Assembly (NCBI RefSeq): GCF_025698545.1
Contig: NC_068576.1
Coordinates: forward strand, 441,501-505,500
Origin: Gossypium raimondii
Taxonomy: Eukaryota; Streptophyta; Magnoliopsida; Malvales; Malvaceae
Direction of reading: 5' to 3'
DNA length: 64,000 nucleotides
Numbering within the stretch: the stretch's first letter is position 1; each line of letters begins with the position of its first letter. The notes below the pieces were generated by a model, which did not search any database, had not been told where the DNA came from, and was given only the letters and a program-made list of their open reading frames with translations. Shown here piece after piece: positions 44,061-57,187 of the stretch. A program made the translations under genes and the position numbers.

Positions 44061-47000
44061 TCAATCTCCTTTCGTTGGGGGTTTAGCACATGCACAAAAG
44101 GTTGCTTTCTTCCTCTTGTGGTTCTTTCTTATCCCGCCATAAAGATAGTCCCGCAATACAACTCTTGTTTTACGCTCCATGATCCTGGTTTGTCCTTTGC
44201 TTTCTTTTTCGTCAAGTTTCAGTAACATGAACTGTATTTTCTGCACCTCCAATTGCAACCGCACTATTTTTTCAGACCCTCTTCGAACTTGTTCTGATAC
44301 TCTCCGCCTCCTAAAGGAACCACTCTCATCAGATTCTAGTGCAGGTTTCCCATCAAGAGACCGAGAACGATCTTCAACGTGTGTCGTCAGTTTGCGATTG
44401 ACATCAAATAGCTGCATGATGGCTTCCTCAGCTTCTTCTAGCTGCTGTTTTACTGTACCATATTCGATTCCTATCACCATTTTTCCTGCCTCGGTTATAT
44501 CCACTTTCCTCTTCAGATCCTGCACAGTTATTTGAAGGTTAGCCAACTTTTGTGCATCAGAATCAAGTCTTTCTATAATCTTCCTCTTGCTTCCTTCTTG
44601 GTAAGGCTCTGTAAATCTCTTAGAGCTCTCTCTATCAACACCTAACTCCTTCACAAGAGATTCTGTAGAAAGACTTTTGCCCTTGCGTGCCCTTGCAGCA
44701 CCAATTCGTTGGTTGCCAGTTGGAGCAATGACCACCTTCTGGGCCCTGCCAACTTTCAAGGCGATGTTAACATCTTGGTCAGTTGTTTCCCACAACTCAA
44801 GCATCTGATTATCAAGATCTGCAGTTTCTCTCCTGCTTAACCCATAGGATGAACACTCAGATGTCTGATCAAGCATAATGTCTTTTGTCATCATCTCATT
44901 GTCCTCTTCAGAAATTTCAGGTGTTGGTCTCTGAATTTTGACATTGCTACCGAGTCCATGGCCAAGTTTCCCCCCGTCTTGTCTAGCATTTACGTGCCTC
45001 TTTGGTCTAACTCGTTCTCGACGTGAGTTGCTTCTAAATCTTAATTCTTCAATCTGTCTCATAGCAGTCTCTAGTTTGGAATTGAGATTTAAGTTTTCCA
45101 TCGACGCAAGCTTTTGCATTTCCAGCACTGCTTTTTCAATAGATTTAATTCTCCTATGGATACCTTGCAAGTCAGGAAAACCATCTGGAACAGATGCAAT
45201 TCGATCTTCACCTGTTTGTTGACAGTTTTCAGCATGCAATTCAGTCGTCAGATCGGCATCCTGGAAAACAAGACAAAGAGATGAAGAAAACAAGTTGAAA
45301 GGGCACATAAAATTCATCATACTGTAACAGCAAATATGACCCTTATCAGGCTAGTAAATGTATACAGGTGCAAACTCACAAGTTGGAGGCAGCAATATCA
45401 ATTGCTTGTGAAAATAAACCACTAGATGCTCATACAGGTCAAAGATAATGTGGTTGGGTTAGAACTGAAGTTCTATATTCAACCAAATAGTATTAAGACC
45501 ACATTGATTTGGTTCATTGAAATTTAAAAGGCAGACATTAAGCCACTCATAAGCAAACAAATTGACATTACCTTTACTTCGTCATTTTGATCTGTGGGAA
45601 ATTTTGGAGACAAGCAAGTTCGACTCCCCAACGATGTCACACTGTCCATGAGAGAAACAACAGCTGGAATATATGCTGCTAACTGAGCTTTAAGTTCTCC
45701 ATTCTCACGTTCCAAGATTCTAGCACTTTTTTCCAGCTCTTCTACCTCCATAGCTTTGGAAATACTTCTACTTTCAAGGGCTTCGCATTCCTTGCTGAAC
45801 TCATGAGTTGTCTCTTCAAGCAATGCTGCACGGACTGCAGACATCTGTAACTCACCCATCAGTGCAGCAGCCTGACATTCCCATCGTTCAACCTCACTTC
45901 TTCCCTTTTGTAGCTCAACACTCAAACTATCCTCCCTGTTTTTCCTTTCTTCAACTTCCTCCTTCAATCTGGACAATTCAACCTCGAGTTTCTGATTAGC
46001 CTGACGAATGCTTTCAGTTTCCTTACTTTGATGATCATACTCTCCGGATAGTTTCAGAATTTGCTTCTTTTGATCTTCACCTATCAACTTGACCTCCTCA
46101 TATTTAGTCTTCAGCTCCTCTATAACTTCATGCAATTGGGCTCTCTCCTCTTGACTTGCACTGAGCATTCGTTCAGCTTCCAAAAGCACAATCTCTTTCT
46201 GGCCCAACAAATCCTTTCCCTTCGAAACTTCATCATTTAACCGATCACCATCAGATCTAACTGAAACCAGTTCATTCTCCAAGTTTCTCATTGAATCTTT
46301 GAGATGTGAGTTTTCCATTTGCATATCTTCAAACTTCCTCTCCATTATCCTCAGTTTTCCATCAAGATCATCATTGGCGCATTTGAGTTTATCTAGATTG
46401 TCAGTGAGATGCTTTATTTCCTCAAAATTATCAGCAATAATATCCTTGAAAATAAGAGTGATGTTACTTTGAGATATTGCTTCAGCAAAGACAGCATAGT
46501 TTTCCTCTTCTAGATTATGTTTCTCCTTGCCCAAGTCTAAAACTTCCTTCATCAAAGACTTTCTCTCATCTACCACCTTACGGTTGTCCTCCAATGAGCT
46601 CTGATGTTCCCTTTGCAAAACTAACAGTTGTCTACGAACACTTCCTATTTCAGTCTGCAAAACTTCTTCTCTTTGGTCTCCCTCTATCACTTTTGATTTC
46701 AGTTCTTCATTCATATCCACAAGTTTTTCAGCTCTTCTCTGAAGCTCTGAAAATTGCTCAGACCAAACCTTCAACTCCTGGTGCAGTGAATTCTTCTCTT
46801 TAGCAAGATCTTCTGCCTCTAATTTCAGTTGCCCAAGCATTGCAATAAGAACTGAATTCTCAATAAAAAATTGTTGATTTTCGTCCAGAGACTTTAGAAA
46901 TGAATGCTGCTTCTCTCGGAGTCTTCCAAATACACAGTTAAGAACTGATTGGTCTTGTTCGATCGTATCATCATGACCATGTATAGCATCAATCTCAAGA

Positions 47001-50000
47001 GTCCTCAACATCTCATAAAGCCCCATCCTCAATATGGTAATTTGATCAAATAAAGATTTTATGTCCATCTGCTTTTCGGAATTTCCAAGCTCCAATCCAG
47101 AGATAAGTTTTTCTGATAACATGGAGGCTTCCGAGAGTTTCCTGCACTCAAGTGACAAGGACAAATTCTTTTCTTCCAGATCCTGTGCGCATTTCTGCAG
47201 GATGAAAATTTCTACCTGAGCAGTCACGGACTTGTCCAGTTCCTCTTCATATTCTTTCTTCCTGCATAGACTTTCCACTTGTAGAAAATGGATTTGAGCT
47301 TCCAAAGCAGTTACTTGGGACTGTGCAAAGCTAGCATGTTCTTGCTTTTCAGCTTCTAGTGACTTTTGTAGCTCTTCTACTTCACAAAATGTTAATTCTC
47401 GCTCTTTCTCCAGACTCACATACTTTTCTTCTAATCCGCAATATCTTTTTTCTAAATCTTCAAATCTTTTCTGACTGACATCCAACTGAGCAATCAAACC
47501 TTCTGTCTGTGTTATCAGGCCTGACTTCTCATCACCAAGCAACAAACATGAATTTTCTAAGTTACTTAATTTTACCCTCAATCCTTCAAGTTTGGAATTT
47601 GCATCAAAAAGGGAATTCTCCAGAAAGTTATTCTTCTTTAAAAGCTTCTCCAGATTCTCAGTTGCAACCTGTAACTGAGAAATAAGCATATTGTTCTCTG
47701 CAGCAAGGGTGGATTTCTCTCCTAAAAGAGAGTTACAGGATTCTTCCAATGTCTTTACTCTCCCCCGAACACCTTCTAGCTCGAGATTCAAATCTGAGAG
47801 TGAATTCTCTAAAAGGGTATTTTTCTCAATAATTTTCTCCATGATTTTCAACTTCTCGAGTAGGGCCAGCTTTTCATCTTTGTCTCTTACACAGACATCT
47901 TTTAGCTTTCTGTTCTCATCTTGCAATTCCTTCACAGATGATGCAAAGTTTTCTGGAGTTAAGCCAACTGATTTCAGCTGCCCTGTCATATCCTGGTGTC
48001 TCTTGTTAAATTCATTGAGCTCCTCTTTCAAACAGTAAATTTCTTGCTGAAGAGCATTTCTTTGGTCCAGTCTAAGTTCAACTTCTGCTTCAAGTTTGGC
48101 TATAGTCTCCCTTAATCTTAAGATCGCTACTTGCAAATTCTCAATGGACATTGCTGAACTTAAATTTAGTTCATTCAGGCCTTTGTTTTCATCCTTGACC
48201 CTCTGTAGTTCAGCCTCTAAACCCTGATTGCGTGTTTCAGTGTCCTGTACATTTTGAGCCCTATTCTGAAGCTCAGTGGCTAGAGATCTGAGTTCTTCCT
48301 GAGATTGAGAGTGCAAACGCTGCAAAGTGTGAAATGCTGTTTCAGCCTCCATGAATCTCAAACGTTCTTCTTGTATGGAGGTCCAAAGTCTCCCCATTTC
48401 CTTCTGCTTCTCTGTTATTTCTTGACTTTGATCCCCCATCTTCTGCACCAAAGACTCAAATTCAGTATGCAGATTCTGATTAGCTCTCTCCAACATACTA
48501 CATCTTTCTTCAGCACCTTTTAACTTTGCAGCCCCTTCATCTTTCTCATGGTTAAGCCTTTGTGCCTCCTCCTGGGCATGATCAAGTTTGTTTGCCAGGC
48601 TAGAAATTGTCTCTAAGCACTGCTGGTACTGAAGAACAGCTGCTTCCTTATCTTTGGTCAGCTCAACAACTACTAGTTTTAGAGTTTCAAGTTCAGTTTC
48701 TGCTTTCTCTGCTCGTTCAGTCATCCTTCTAGCACTCTCTTCAGCATTCAATAATGTTTGTTCCAGGTTGCTTATTGTTTCTAAACACTGCTTGTATTGA
48801 GCAAGAGCATCCTTCTTTTCAGCTTCTACTTTGGTGAGGTCCTGCTTCAAAGCTTGGGCTTCAATTTCAGCTTTACTAGCTCGCTCATTCAGTTCTCCAG
48901 CATTCTTTTGTGCTTGAGATATACTATTCTCAAGATTATTTATCTTCTCCAAGCACTGCTGATATCGAACAAGATTAGCTTCCCTTTCAGCCTCTAATTT
49001 GGTGAGGGAATCCTTCAAAGTCAGAACTTCAGCTTCAGCTTGACTTGCTCGTTCATTAAGCCCCAAAGAATCTTCTTGTGCACGAGAGACTTCTTGTTCT
49101 AGATTAGACAATCTCTCCAAACTCTGCCGGTACTCAAGTAGGCCAGCTTCTTTTTCAGCTTCTAATTTGGCAAGAGCATACTTCAAGTTTAAAATTTCCA
49201 TCTCAGCTTTACTCACTCGTTCGGACTCAGATGGGACTTGAACAATGAGATCAGGCCCCCCGTTGTTCTGCAGACTTTGGTCTTTCTCCTCTGTATCGTG
49301 AAAGTTGAGGCTTTTTCTTGCTCTTCCTTCAGCGAACTTGACATGGTTTGTAGCTTCATCAGAACCAAACATATCATTGAACTGTTTATGACCCTTCCTG
49401 CTCATTGCAGATTCAGATTCTTCTGAAAATTCTCCATTCCTCTTGATAGCATATGAAGAGAGTCCCACAGCATCCTTCTGCAGCTCATCGGGCTCCGATA
49501 ATGCACGTAAATGTGGTGGCATCTCAGGTGAACAGGGACCAACCTCTGTAGCTGAACCTCCCGGTGATTCATCGCCAAAAACCAGGGGAACCTGGTTTGG
49601 AAATGCTTCTGCCATGGTCCGATGAGCCTGACGAAGCACCCCAGTTGCATGATCATATCTTTCAGCCATTGCACGGTATGCTCGATAAAACTCTTCTACC
49701 AATTTCATTAACTCTGGACGTTTCTTGTAATACATCTCTGCTCGCCTAGCAAAGGAATCAGCATCTTCTTCAATGAGCTTGATCATTTGCTTGACTTTAG
49801 TATCCATATCTGTTGATGCAGTAGATATTTTCACGAATCAAAACCCAGGTTATTGGAAAGGAATAAACATTTCAAAGCTGCAATCACACAAAATTATGAT
49901 ACAAAGGAAACTAAAATCTCATTGGATTTCGTTAATCAATGAAGCTCTTGCAAACTTGGTTTGATTATTGAGCTTCGAAACCAAGGTTCGATGTGCATTC

Positions 50001-50236
50001 TAACTAATAATATAACTGTTTTCACTCAACTGTTCACAGTTGGTCATATCATTGATTCGTGTAACAACTGAATAGCTGTAAGAATGTCAATAACATGGAT
50101 CAATTTCCAATTTTTGCAGCAATGATGAAGTACCTGTGAGATTCTCCTGGAGCCATTTTGAATTTTTGGGGCTTATGTGACTGTTCCACCACCATGAGTA
50201 CATGCCTTTAGAATCGGAATGCATCACAGTTGCCAT
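44061..50236 (-). CDS. NET1: NETWORKED1-type actin-binding coiled-coil protein
   Basis: Three coding exons, minus strand: 50236-50134 (34 codons + 1 base), 49809-45572, 45260-44061, joining to 1846 aa. The first exon is short and easily missed: [20 protein letters not shown] then [14 protein letters not shown]; it joins [20 protein letters not shown]. Together residues about 10-95 form the plant NAB (KIP1-like) actin-binding domain. The rest is almost continuous heptad coiled coil, with four exact 56-residue units at 234-457. The extreme C-terminus ([14 protein letters not shown], then [12 protein letters not shown]) is the kind of tail found in NET1 members. Family role: links F-actin to the plasma membrane and plasmodesmata (NET1A). 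NET1A and NET1B cannot be told apart here. Confidence 0.92.
48542..49213 (-). repeat. four tandem 168-nt coding repeats in NET1 (56 aa each)
   Basis: Repeat starts (protein positions 234, 290, 346, 402) are [36 protein letters not shown] and [12 protein letters not shown]; each is followed at the same offset by KLEAE/KVEAE/ELTKD, then YxQCLExIxNLE-like text ([12 protein letters not shown] in the first). The spacing is exactly 56 residues, eight heptads, with no indel among the four. Confidence 0.85.
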
Positions 50237-51130
50237 GACTTCAGTCCCCAACCCCACCACTTCCCAACAACGACTCAGACTACCGGTTACAGTTCTTAAT
50301 TACGAATATGAGGCGATGTATCAGCCCGGAACCAGTTTTTAATACTAAAAACAAGCCACTTTTAACGTTGAGACTTTGAGAAACAACATGAAGTCTTGAA
50401 ATCTCTCAGTCCTTGTGCTTAATTCCTGATATCAACAAACAAAAAAACAACCAATTCAGCTTTGACAATGAAGGAAAACACACGACTTGATCATATGATG
50501 GGGAACATGAAAAGATCAAAGCAGAAACGGCATAAAAAGTAACCTGGTCGGTCAAGATAATCCAATGGTCCAAATCTTTATGTAACAAAGCAACTAGCAA
50601 CTGGTAACTGTTGTCTCCGAAACTGCCTCAAGTTACCTAATGAACACAGCACAATTTAAAGAACATGTGTCGTAAGGTAGAATCTTATCAAACAAAGCAA
50701 AACAAACAAACAAAAATGCTTTCAAGAAAATTGCAGATTCACTGTCGACAACATTGTATGTAAATCACAAAATTAGTAAACTTTATGAACTCAAAAAAAA
50801 AAATTCAACAACTAAATTACCTGAAAAACTTACAAAGTTAAAAGAAAAATATACTAAAATGTATAGAACCATTAAATTCAGCAACAAAAAAAAAAGGAAA
50901 TGTAGAATAGAATGAAGAACTTACTATAAACTAAAAAAAAAGTATGGTTTCTGGGTTTTGATTATAAGAAGCTGATATTGAACAAAAAAAAAAGAGTAGA
51001 AGCAGCTTGGGTATTCTTTTGCCAGTCTAACCCATTGCTGAAAATCGTTCTCAAGTGCAACTCTGCTTTACTTTCTTTATGTGTTGCTCTGTTTCCGCTG
51101 TTTTTGGTTGCTTTTTCAGAAGGCTGTTAA
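50237..51130 (-). other. 5' leader and promoter side of NET1
   Basis: The gene's 5' UTR begins directly upstream of 50236. The AT-rich stretch 50300-51000, with a pyrimidine-rich sense-strand segment near 51050-51120, suggests a leader intron and an upstream non-coding exon, but the splice sites cannot be fixed. Confidence 0.35.
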
Positions 51131-53100
51131 AAGAGGAAAAGAGAATAAAAAAGAGATGAGCAAATGCAAATGACAAAAATCATTAATAAACAGTAAAGTA
51201 ATAAATAAATAAAAGTAGAAAATAGAGTAAAAAAAAATCTTTTTAGGCATTTATTTAATCGTGTTTATAATGGCATTTTGGTGCAGTCATTTCAAGAAGA
51301 GGAAATTCAAGTAGCAAGCAAGGAAGAAAAGGGGTTGGAGGAAGTTAAATGACGAGTTTCACCCTTTAGAGGTTAATTATGGTTTAAGCAAATGTTGTTC
51401 CTCGTGCTTCCCTACGTTTTGACTTCGATGGCTTCTTTTTGGGAATCGATGGTTTATAAGTTATTAACTAAATTTTAGACTTCCTTTTGGACTTGGGGCC
51501 ATGGATTGGGGGGGCCTTCTTCAAAGCAACAGGCAAACGCACATGACATTGACCCTACCACCATCCCCATCAAGGATTCTAAAAGCTTGGCATTCTACAT
51601 CATTGCTACTGGTAGTGTATTGAAGTTTAAGCAAGTGTGAAGCCACTGTCCCCACTTTTTTTCAATTCCCATCACACAGTGGCATGTGAATGGCCATTAA
51701 ACGCGATTTCCTCTAACGACTAATTAAAAATTCTAAGGCCACTTTTCTTTTTTGCAGCTTCGGATGGACTGTTGTTGTTGCCTTGCCAGTTTGATAGGGT
51801 AATTAAATGAGCTTTCTTTGCTTTTCTCTGCAAAAACATTTAAACCACTTTAAAGTTCAAAGACAGGCTTGCACTTAAAGGCACTTGGTTGGTGGGGTCA
51901 TGTTTCATTAAAATACTGGGGCTATCTAACCTTCTACCATAATTTTGCATTTCATATATAGAAAAATGTTAAGCAGTCCAACTATTTTATTTATAGAATA
52001 GCATTACCTTTCTTTTTAGGGAAAATTGTGTTTAATATTAAGGTTGATTTGGTTGGACACATTGCATATAGAATAGTATTGATTTGGTCCTGTTAGGAAT
52101 ACATGAATCAATTGTAAATGTATGGACAAAGAAAAAGACTGCAAAAAAACTTTTCTACGAGGTGATGAGATGGTGTGAAATCTTATGATGTGGGCTTAAA
52201 AGATGAGATGAAACACAAACATGTATGGCATGGGCCACAGCATCATCATTTCCAGACAGAAACTGGGCCTTGAGTTTGTCTACTTATCATAATAAGGCCA
52301 TTGGAGACCACAAGCTACCTACCTGGGACTGTAGCGGTGGCACCCATTATATCTTTGTTTTTGCTTTTCACACTTTATTTGAGACCATGTGGTATAAAAG
52401 GCAACATCTAGTGGTTTCCTTCAACTTATGCTCAACTTATGCTTCGAGTTTAGATTTTATTGGTATATATTACATTTATTTTCTGTGCTTGGCCGCAATG
52501 GATAATCGAAGTTGCAAGAGGCATTAAGTAAATCAATTTGCAACTCTGCCAGCAATCCAAATCCAAATGCTAGGTATAAATACTCGTATATGACTAAAAG
52601 CCTTTATAGAGTAGACTCGATTAGCTTCAAAGTCGAACTCTTGTATAGTATTCATATCATAGTAATTCATGACTCATTTGTCTCAGTTTTGTCAAAATTC
52701 ACTCGTATTTATAAATGTCTAATTCAGGCATATTTATATCTGTTATTTTTTAAAATTTATATTATTTTAATGTTTAGTAATTATATATATACATTTATTT
52801 TCTATCATTACATATAATTAATTTTTAAATATAAATAACTTAACATAATTTAATATTTACATTATAATATATTTAATTTCATATGATATAAATTACATAA
52901 TATGTACTAGTAAGTGTTGGGTGTTGTGGTAAGACACATCGATAATGAGCTTAATTTACATATTTTTGTGGTTTATTCTAATAAATTTTGGATATAGATG
53001 TTACTAAATATGGTGTTTGTTTGTCTTTTTTTTATTTTATTTTATGTAGATGTATCAAATGTCAAAAGTGTTAGATTGAAACGTGAAATTACTAGGAAGA
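51131..53100. other. spacer, nothing recognised
   Basis: Moderately AT-rich to about 52550, then strongly AT-rich. The open frames at 52225-52527 and 52512-52817 have no domain or codon pattern of a gene. A segment from about 52555 has phrases like those at the ends of dispersed MITEs but no clean boundary. Confidence 0.4.
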
Positions 53101-53109
53101 TCTGTAATG

Positions 53110-53430
53110 TTTTTTAAACTAGATCGATGGTCGAACTGGTCAGGTCGTCGGTTCACCGGTTTGATGTCCAACCGGTTCGATTAAAAAATTATTAAAAATT
53201 CAAAAAAAAATTAAAAAACCCAGTTCAACTACCGACTCAATTGATTTTTAGCCGATTCAACTACTGGTTAAACCAATTTTTAGTCGGTCCAACCAATTTT
53301 TTAACTAGTTCAATCGGTTCATGCCAATTCCCAGTCTAATCAATTCAAGGCCACTTTTTGGATCGATACCATGACTAGTTTTCGGCCCAACCGATCAGTC
53401 TGGTTTGGTTCAAACAACACTGAAGATTTG
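53110..53430. repeat. CGGTT/AACCG-rich dispersed repeat
   Basis: Many short degenerate copies of 'aaccggttcgatt', 'cggttcaccggtt', 'gtcggtccaaccaat' and 'aatcggttcat' in both orientations within about 320 bp. Outer ends carry inverted 'gatcgatggtcgaactggtc' and 'gatcagtctggtttggttc' text. Probably a MITE-like element whose interior is a string of small palindromes. Confidence 0.5.
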
Positions 53431-53439
53431 CATTGGGAG

Positions 53440-56345
53440 CAAAAATTAGCATACAAGATTTATTAGATTTTAGGGTTGGTAAAAATAACTTGATCTGTAG
53501 CTGTTGTTTAATTTTACAAAGAACAAATTGACATGGTTTGATTGGGTGTGTAGTTGGGTGGCATCAAGGGAGTTAGTGATCTAGTTTAAATGGATTGTGC
53601 AATTAAAGTCATTGATTTGACTTGATTTCTTCTTATTCGTAAGGTTGTTAAAGAATTAAATCGTAGGAGCTGATCTCAGGGTTTTTCATTTGGCAAGAAT
53701 TAGTTCTCGGGTTCTTTTCATAGTTAATTTACCGTTGAGGAAGAATTGGAGGTTTGAGGCTATTTCTTAATCTCTATAACAGACTTATTATCGAGTGGAG
53801 TGGGATCCATAATTTGTGATTAGTTTAGAATTGAAACTGATGTCGTTTCAGAGGCTAGGTATTTCAATCTATTGGTTAAATCTATTTTTATTTCGAAATT
53901 CTCTTGTTCTATTTTATTTTTTATTTTATTATTTAATTGCATTATACTTTAAATTCCCTCTTTATTTTTCGCACATCTGCAAAAGTTGTGGGTGCGAAAC
54001 TACCCACAAAATGCTCTGGTTGTGAGAAATCTTCAAATTAGTCAGATCGAGCTCTATGGGATCAACCCTACTTCCCTAACTACGAATTTTAATTTTGTTT
54101 TAAGCGCAGGACTTTTATTTTTGGTGGATTTGATACCCATCAAAATTTGACACTGTTGTTGAGGATTGAGACTAACTATTTTGTTTTCTCTTGATGACCA
54201 AATATGAAAATTCAAGCACATTCGAGTATAATCTAGAAATTGAGAAGACTACAAGTGCCTTAAAGAAATGAGGTGAACTTGAAAAAAAGATAAACCTATT
54301 AAGTTCTGCCATGGATATTAATTCTCAATTATTTGGGCTTATTCCTAATTTCATAATGAGAGTAGCATGAGGTAAGTGTATCTATGCTACACCCAATCAA
54401 GCGACAAATGCATGTCTTATTTTGCAAGATGACTATCGAGAACAAGTTAGCACTACTATTAGAAACCTTCTTGAACCACCTTAAAGAAGATATGATCAAT
54501 TCCCCGACACATACAATATTGGGTGGAGAGATTACCCCAATTTAGGCTATGGAATGAGACCTCAATTCAACCCACATTATCAACCTAGTCCATCCATGTA
54601 GCAACTGCAACCTTCAAGCACATCTCTAGAAATTTTTCTGAAATCCATTGTTGTCAACACTCATAAATTCTAATAGAAAGTGAAGGCAAGTATCCAAAAC
54701 TTGGAGAACCAGGTGAGTCATCTCGTTGTTTCAATTGGTAGATTGGAGTCCCAAAGGAAGTTGTCGTCCTAAACAAAGTCTAATTTGAGGTAAAACGAGA
54801 GTGCAATGACCTTGAGAAGTGGAACAATTCTGGAACCCCTTCCTTGTAAAAGTTGTGGGCACGACTTGAGCAAAGAAAAGCAAGATGATAAGTCACAGGC
54901 AAAAATAAAACCAACACCTCCCAAACTGATTGTGATTTCACCTCCCTTTTTTGAAAGGCAACCAAAAATAAGAAAGAACAGTAAGAGAAAAGAAACTCTC
55001 TAAATTTTTCACAAGGTAGAGGTGAGCATACCAGTCTATATGCCATTAAACAAGTACCCCCACTATGAAAAGTTTTTGAAGGAATTATGCACTAACAAAA
55101 AAGAAAAAGTTGACCAATTCTGAAATGGCACCGACTTGGGAATCGAAATTGCTATCTATTTATCTCTTCATAGGCAAAAAAGAACCTTGAAAGCTATAAC
55201 TTCAAATTTTAGAAGAAATAAGGATTAGAAATCTGACTTGAATAGAGTTCATAGGTCATGTCAAGCTAACGACATTAAATAAAAATGCGTATGGGAGGCA
55301 ACCCAAGAATAGATTTCCATTTATTTGCCTTAGTTTCTTTTATTTAATTTGATTTTATATGATTTTATTTTATTTTCATCTAGGTACTTTGATGCCACAA
55401 ACTAAATGTGTCTTCCACACAACCTTCGCAACATTGGTAATCATGGAAGCATCCCACCACCATAGGGGAGTATTTCTTTACCTTCACATAGTTTTTGCAA
55501 TTGCCACCACATTGGGGACAATGTGGAATTAAGTGGGGGAGAGGGGTTGAGATCGACATCTAATTAATATTTATTGTTGCATGTGGTGAAATGGATGAAT
55601 TTTTTCTGTATACTAGTCGGGCAAAATCGCGTCCAAGACTTTGTCAGGGACAATTAACTTGCGTTGCTCTTGTGCATGAATTGTACTTTTCACCTTACTT
55701 GCATGTTTTTTATTGTCTAACAATAGCTCAAATTTTACTTCCTCAATATTTTAAGTATTTAAACATTGAGCGAGTTTTATTTCATGACTTAATCCTTACA
55801 AGAAACACTTTAGGTTTGTATAATTATATGAGTTAAATTGTATAAATTGAAATCTCATGATGTTTATTTCTTTGCTAAACTATTAAAAAACTTTATTGCA
55901 TATGTTCATTTCCATAAATAGCCCTCTTTATTTTATTTTTTGAAAAGAAAAAAAACTGAAAAAAGCAATAAAGTGTCATTTACTTAGCTTATTTAGACCA
56001 TGAGTAAAATTTTAGAATTGTGACCAACGGAAAGGTTCTTGCTCTGATGATTGTAATAATTATAAATAAAATTGATAGCCATCTAGAGTTGTAATTGGTT
56101 GAGTAACCGAGATAGGGGGCTTGGATTGTCATTTCTTTTCCCGTCAAAAGATCTAGTTACACTCTAGGCAAGCCAATGATATGCTTATGTTGAAAAAAAT
56201 GCAAAAAAGGAAGAAGAAAAAAGAATTAATAATAAAGGATTGTTAACGGTTGCAAACTTTGTTTGATTTTGATGTATTGACAAATGTAGTACAAGGTTGA
56301 CATTATGGGGTGTTGGAACTTTTATTTTGGGTGGATTTACACCCA
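53440..56345 (+). mobile_element. Ty3/Gypsy relic: 5' UTR, gag end and 3' UTR, no pol
   Basis: The order fits an Athila/Tat-like element: leader text with 'gatcgagctctatgggatca' (54046-54065), a gag-start-like zone near 54180, and gag 3' text at 54800-55120. Two gag phrases are readable: MTLRSGTILEPLPCKSCG (54806 on) and VSIPVYMPLNKYPHYEKFL then KELCTNKKEKV (about 55023-55112), both familiar from plant Gypsy gag/protease junctions. After that comes 'gggaggcaacccaag' (55290) and the purine tract 'aagtgggggagagggg' (55531-55546), normally just before the 3' LTR side. No protease, RT, RNase H or integrase lies between, so pol is deleted or this is a non-autonomous form. Stops and shifts are common. 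Confidence 0.6.
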
Positions 56346-57180
56346 TCACTCATTACACTCCCAATAGAGAATGCCAGTTCGAATCTTAAAAATATTATTG
56401 TTGGGAGGGATAATAAAAAACCTCTAAACATAAGCTATAAAAACGGACATTAAGAATAAAAAAATAAACCTACATAATATAGAAAAGTAATAGATATATG
56501 TCGTATTATAAACTTGAATACAAGTTGGACAGTGGCCAGCTTCGAATATTTGAGATTGACCTATCTTTTAAAATATTTTGCTTTTAACTTTTTTTTAGCT
56601 TAATATGCTTGCTCATACTTCTTCACATATCAAACGAGCTATCAAATTGAGCAGGTAGCACGTATGACTCTTATTTTATGTATCAACTCTTTCCATCAAA
56701 TTATCGCCAAGTCTCTCCCTTCTCTCTAGAAGTTTCATATTGACTCTCTACCAAAGTTTCAGCTTTTGAGCTTTTCTTTAAGCAATCGTTGGACCTCTGG
56801 ACCGTTACCACTCACCTCGCCATTTTTTCCTTTTTTCTTCCTTTTTTCGACGAAATAATCTCAAGACTGCGTTCAAGCTTAGGCCGTCAGGGAAAGGCTG
56901 CGTAGGATCTTGCTTGCCCCATGAGTTTTCGTTCGTGGTTCGTTGGTTCTTATCCCATTGGTATTTTGCTTTTGACAATTTTTTTGTGAAGCTCTTTTGC
57001 TCTCACGATGTTGTGATGTTGACATCTCTCTACATCTCCATTAGCTTGAACATCGATGGCAAGTTGAAGTCATCGCACTCGGCCTCAACAAAACAACTCC
57101 TAGAGAAGACAAACAAACAGAAAGAAATTGATTCAGTATCTTTTCATAAACCATATAAACTTTTGAAACTTGTTTTCGGT
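56346..57180. other. spacer, nothing firm
   Basis: Includes a short tRNA-B-box-like phrase (cagttcgaatctta, 56371-56384) and a 102-codon plus-strand frame (56914-57222) without a domain. The frame overlaps the end of the LINE relic on the other strand and I do not call it a gene. Confidence 0.4.
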
Positions 57181-57187
57181 GTAGACT

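Noticed and set aside
44179-49749. Several plus-strand frames of 60-118 codons
   Set aside because: Antisense shadows of the long NET1 coiled-coil exons.
52225-52817. Two adjoining 100-codon plus-strand frames
   Set aside because: No domain, AT-driven composition and no convincing splice structure.
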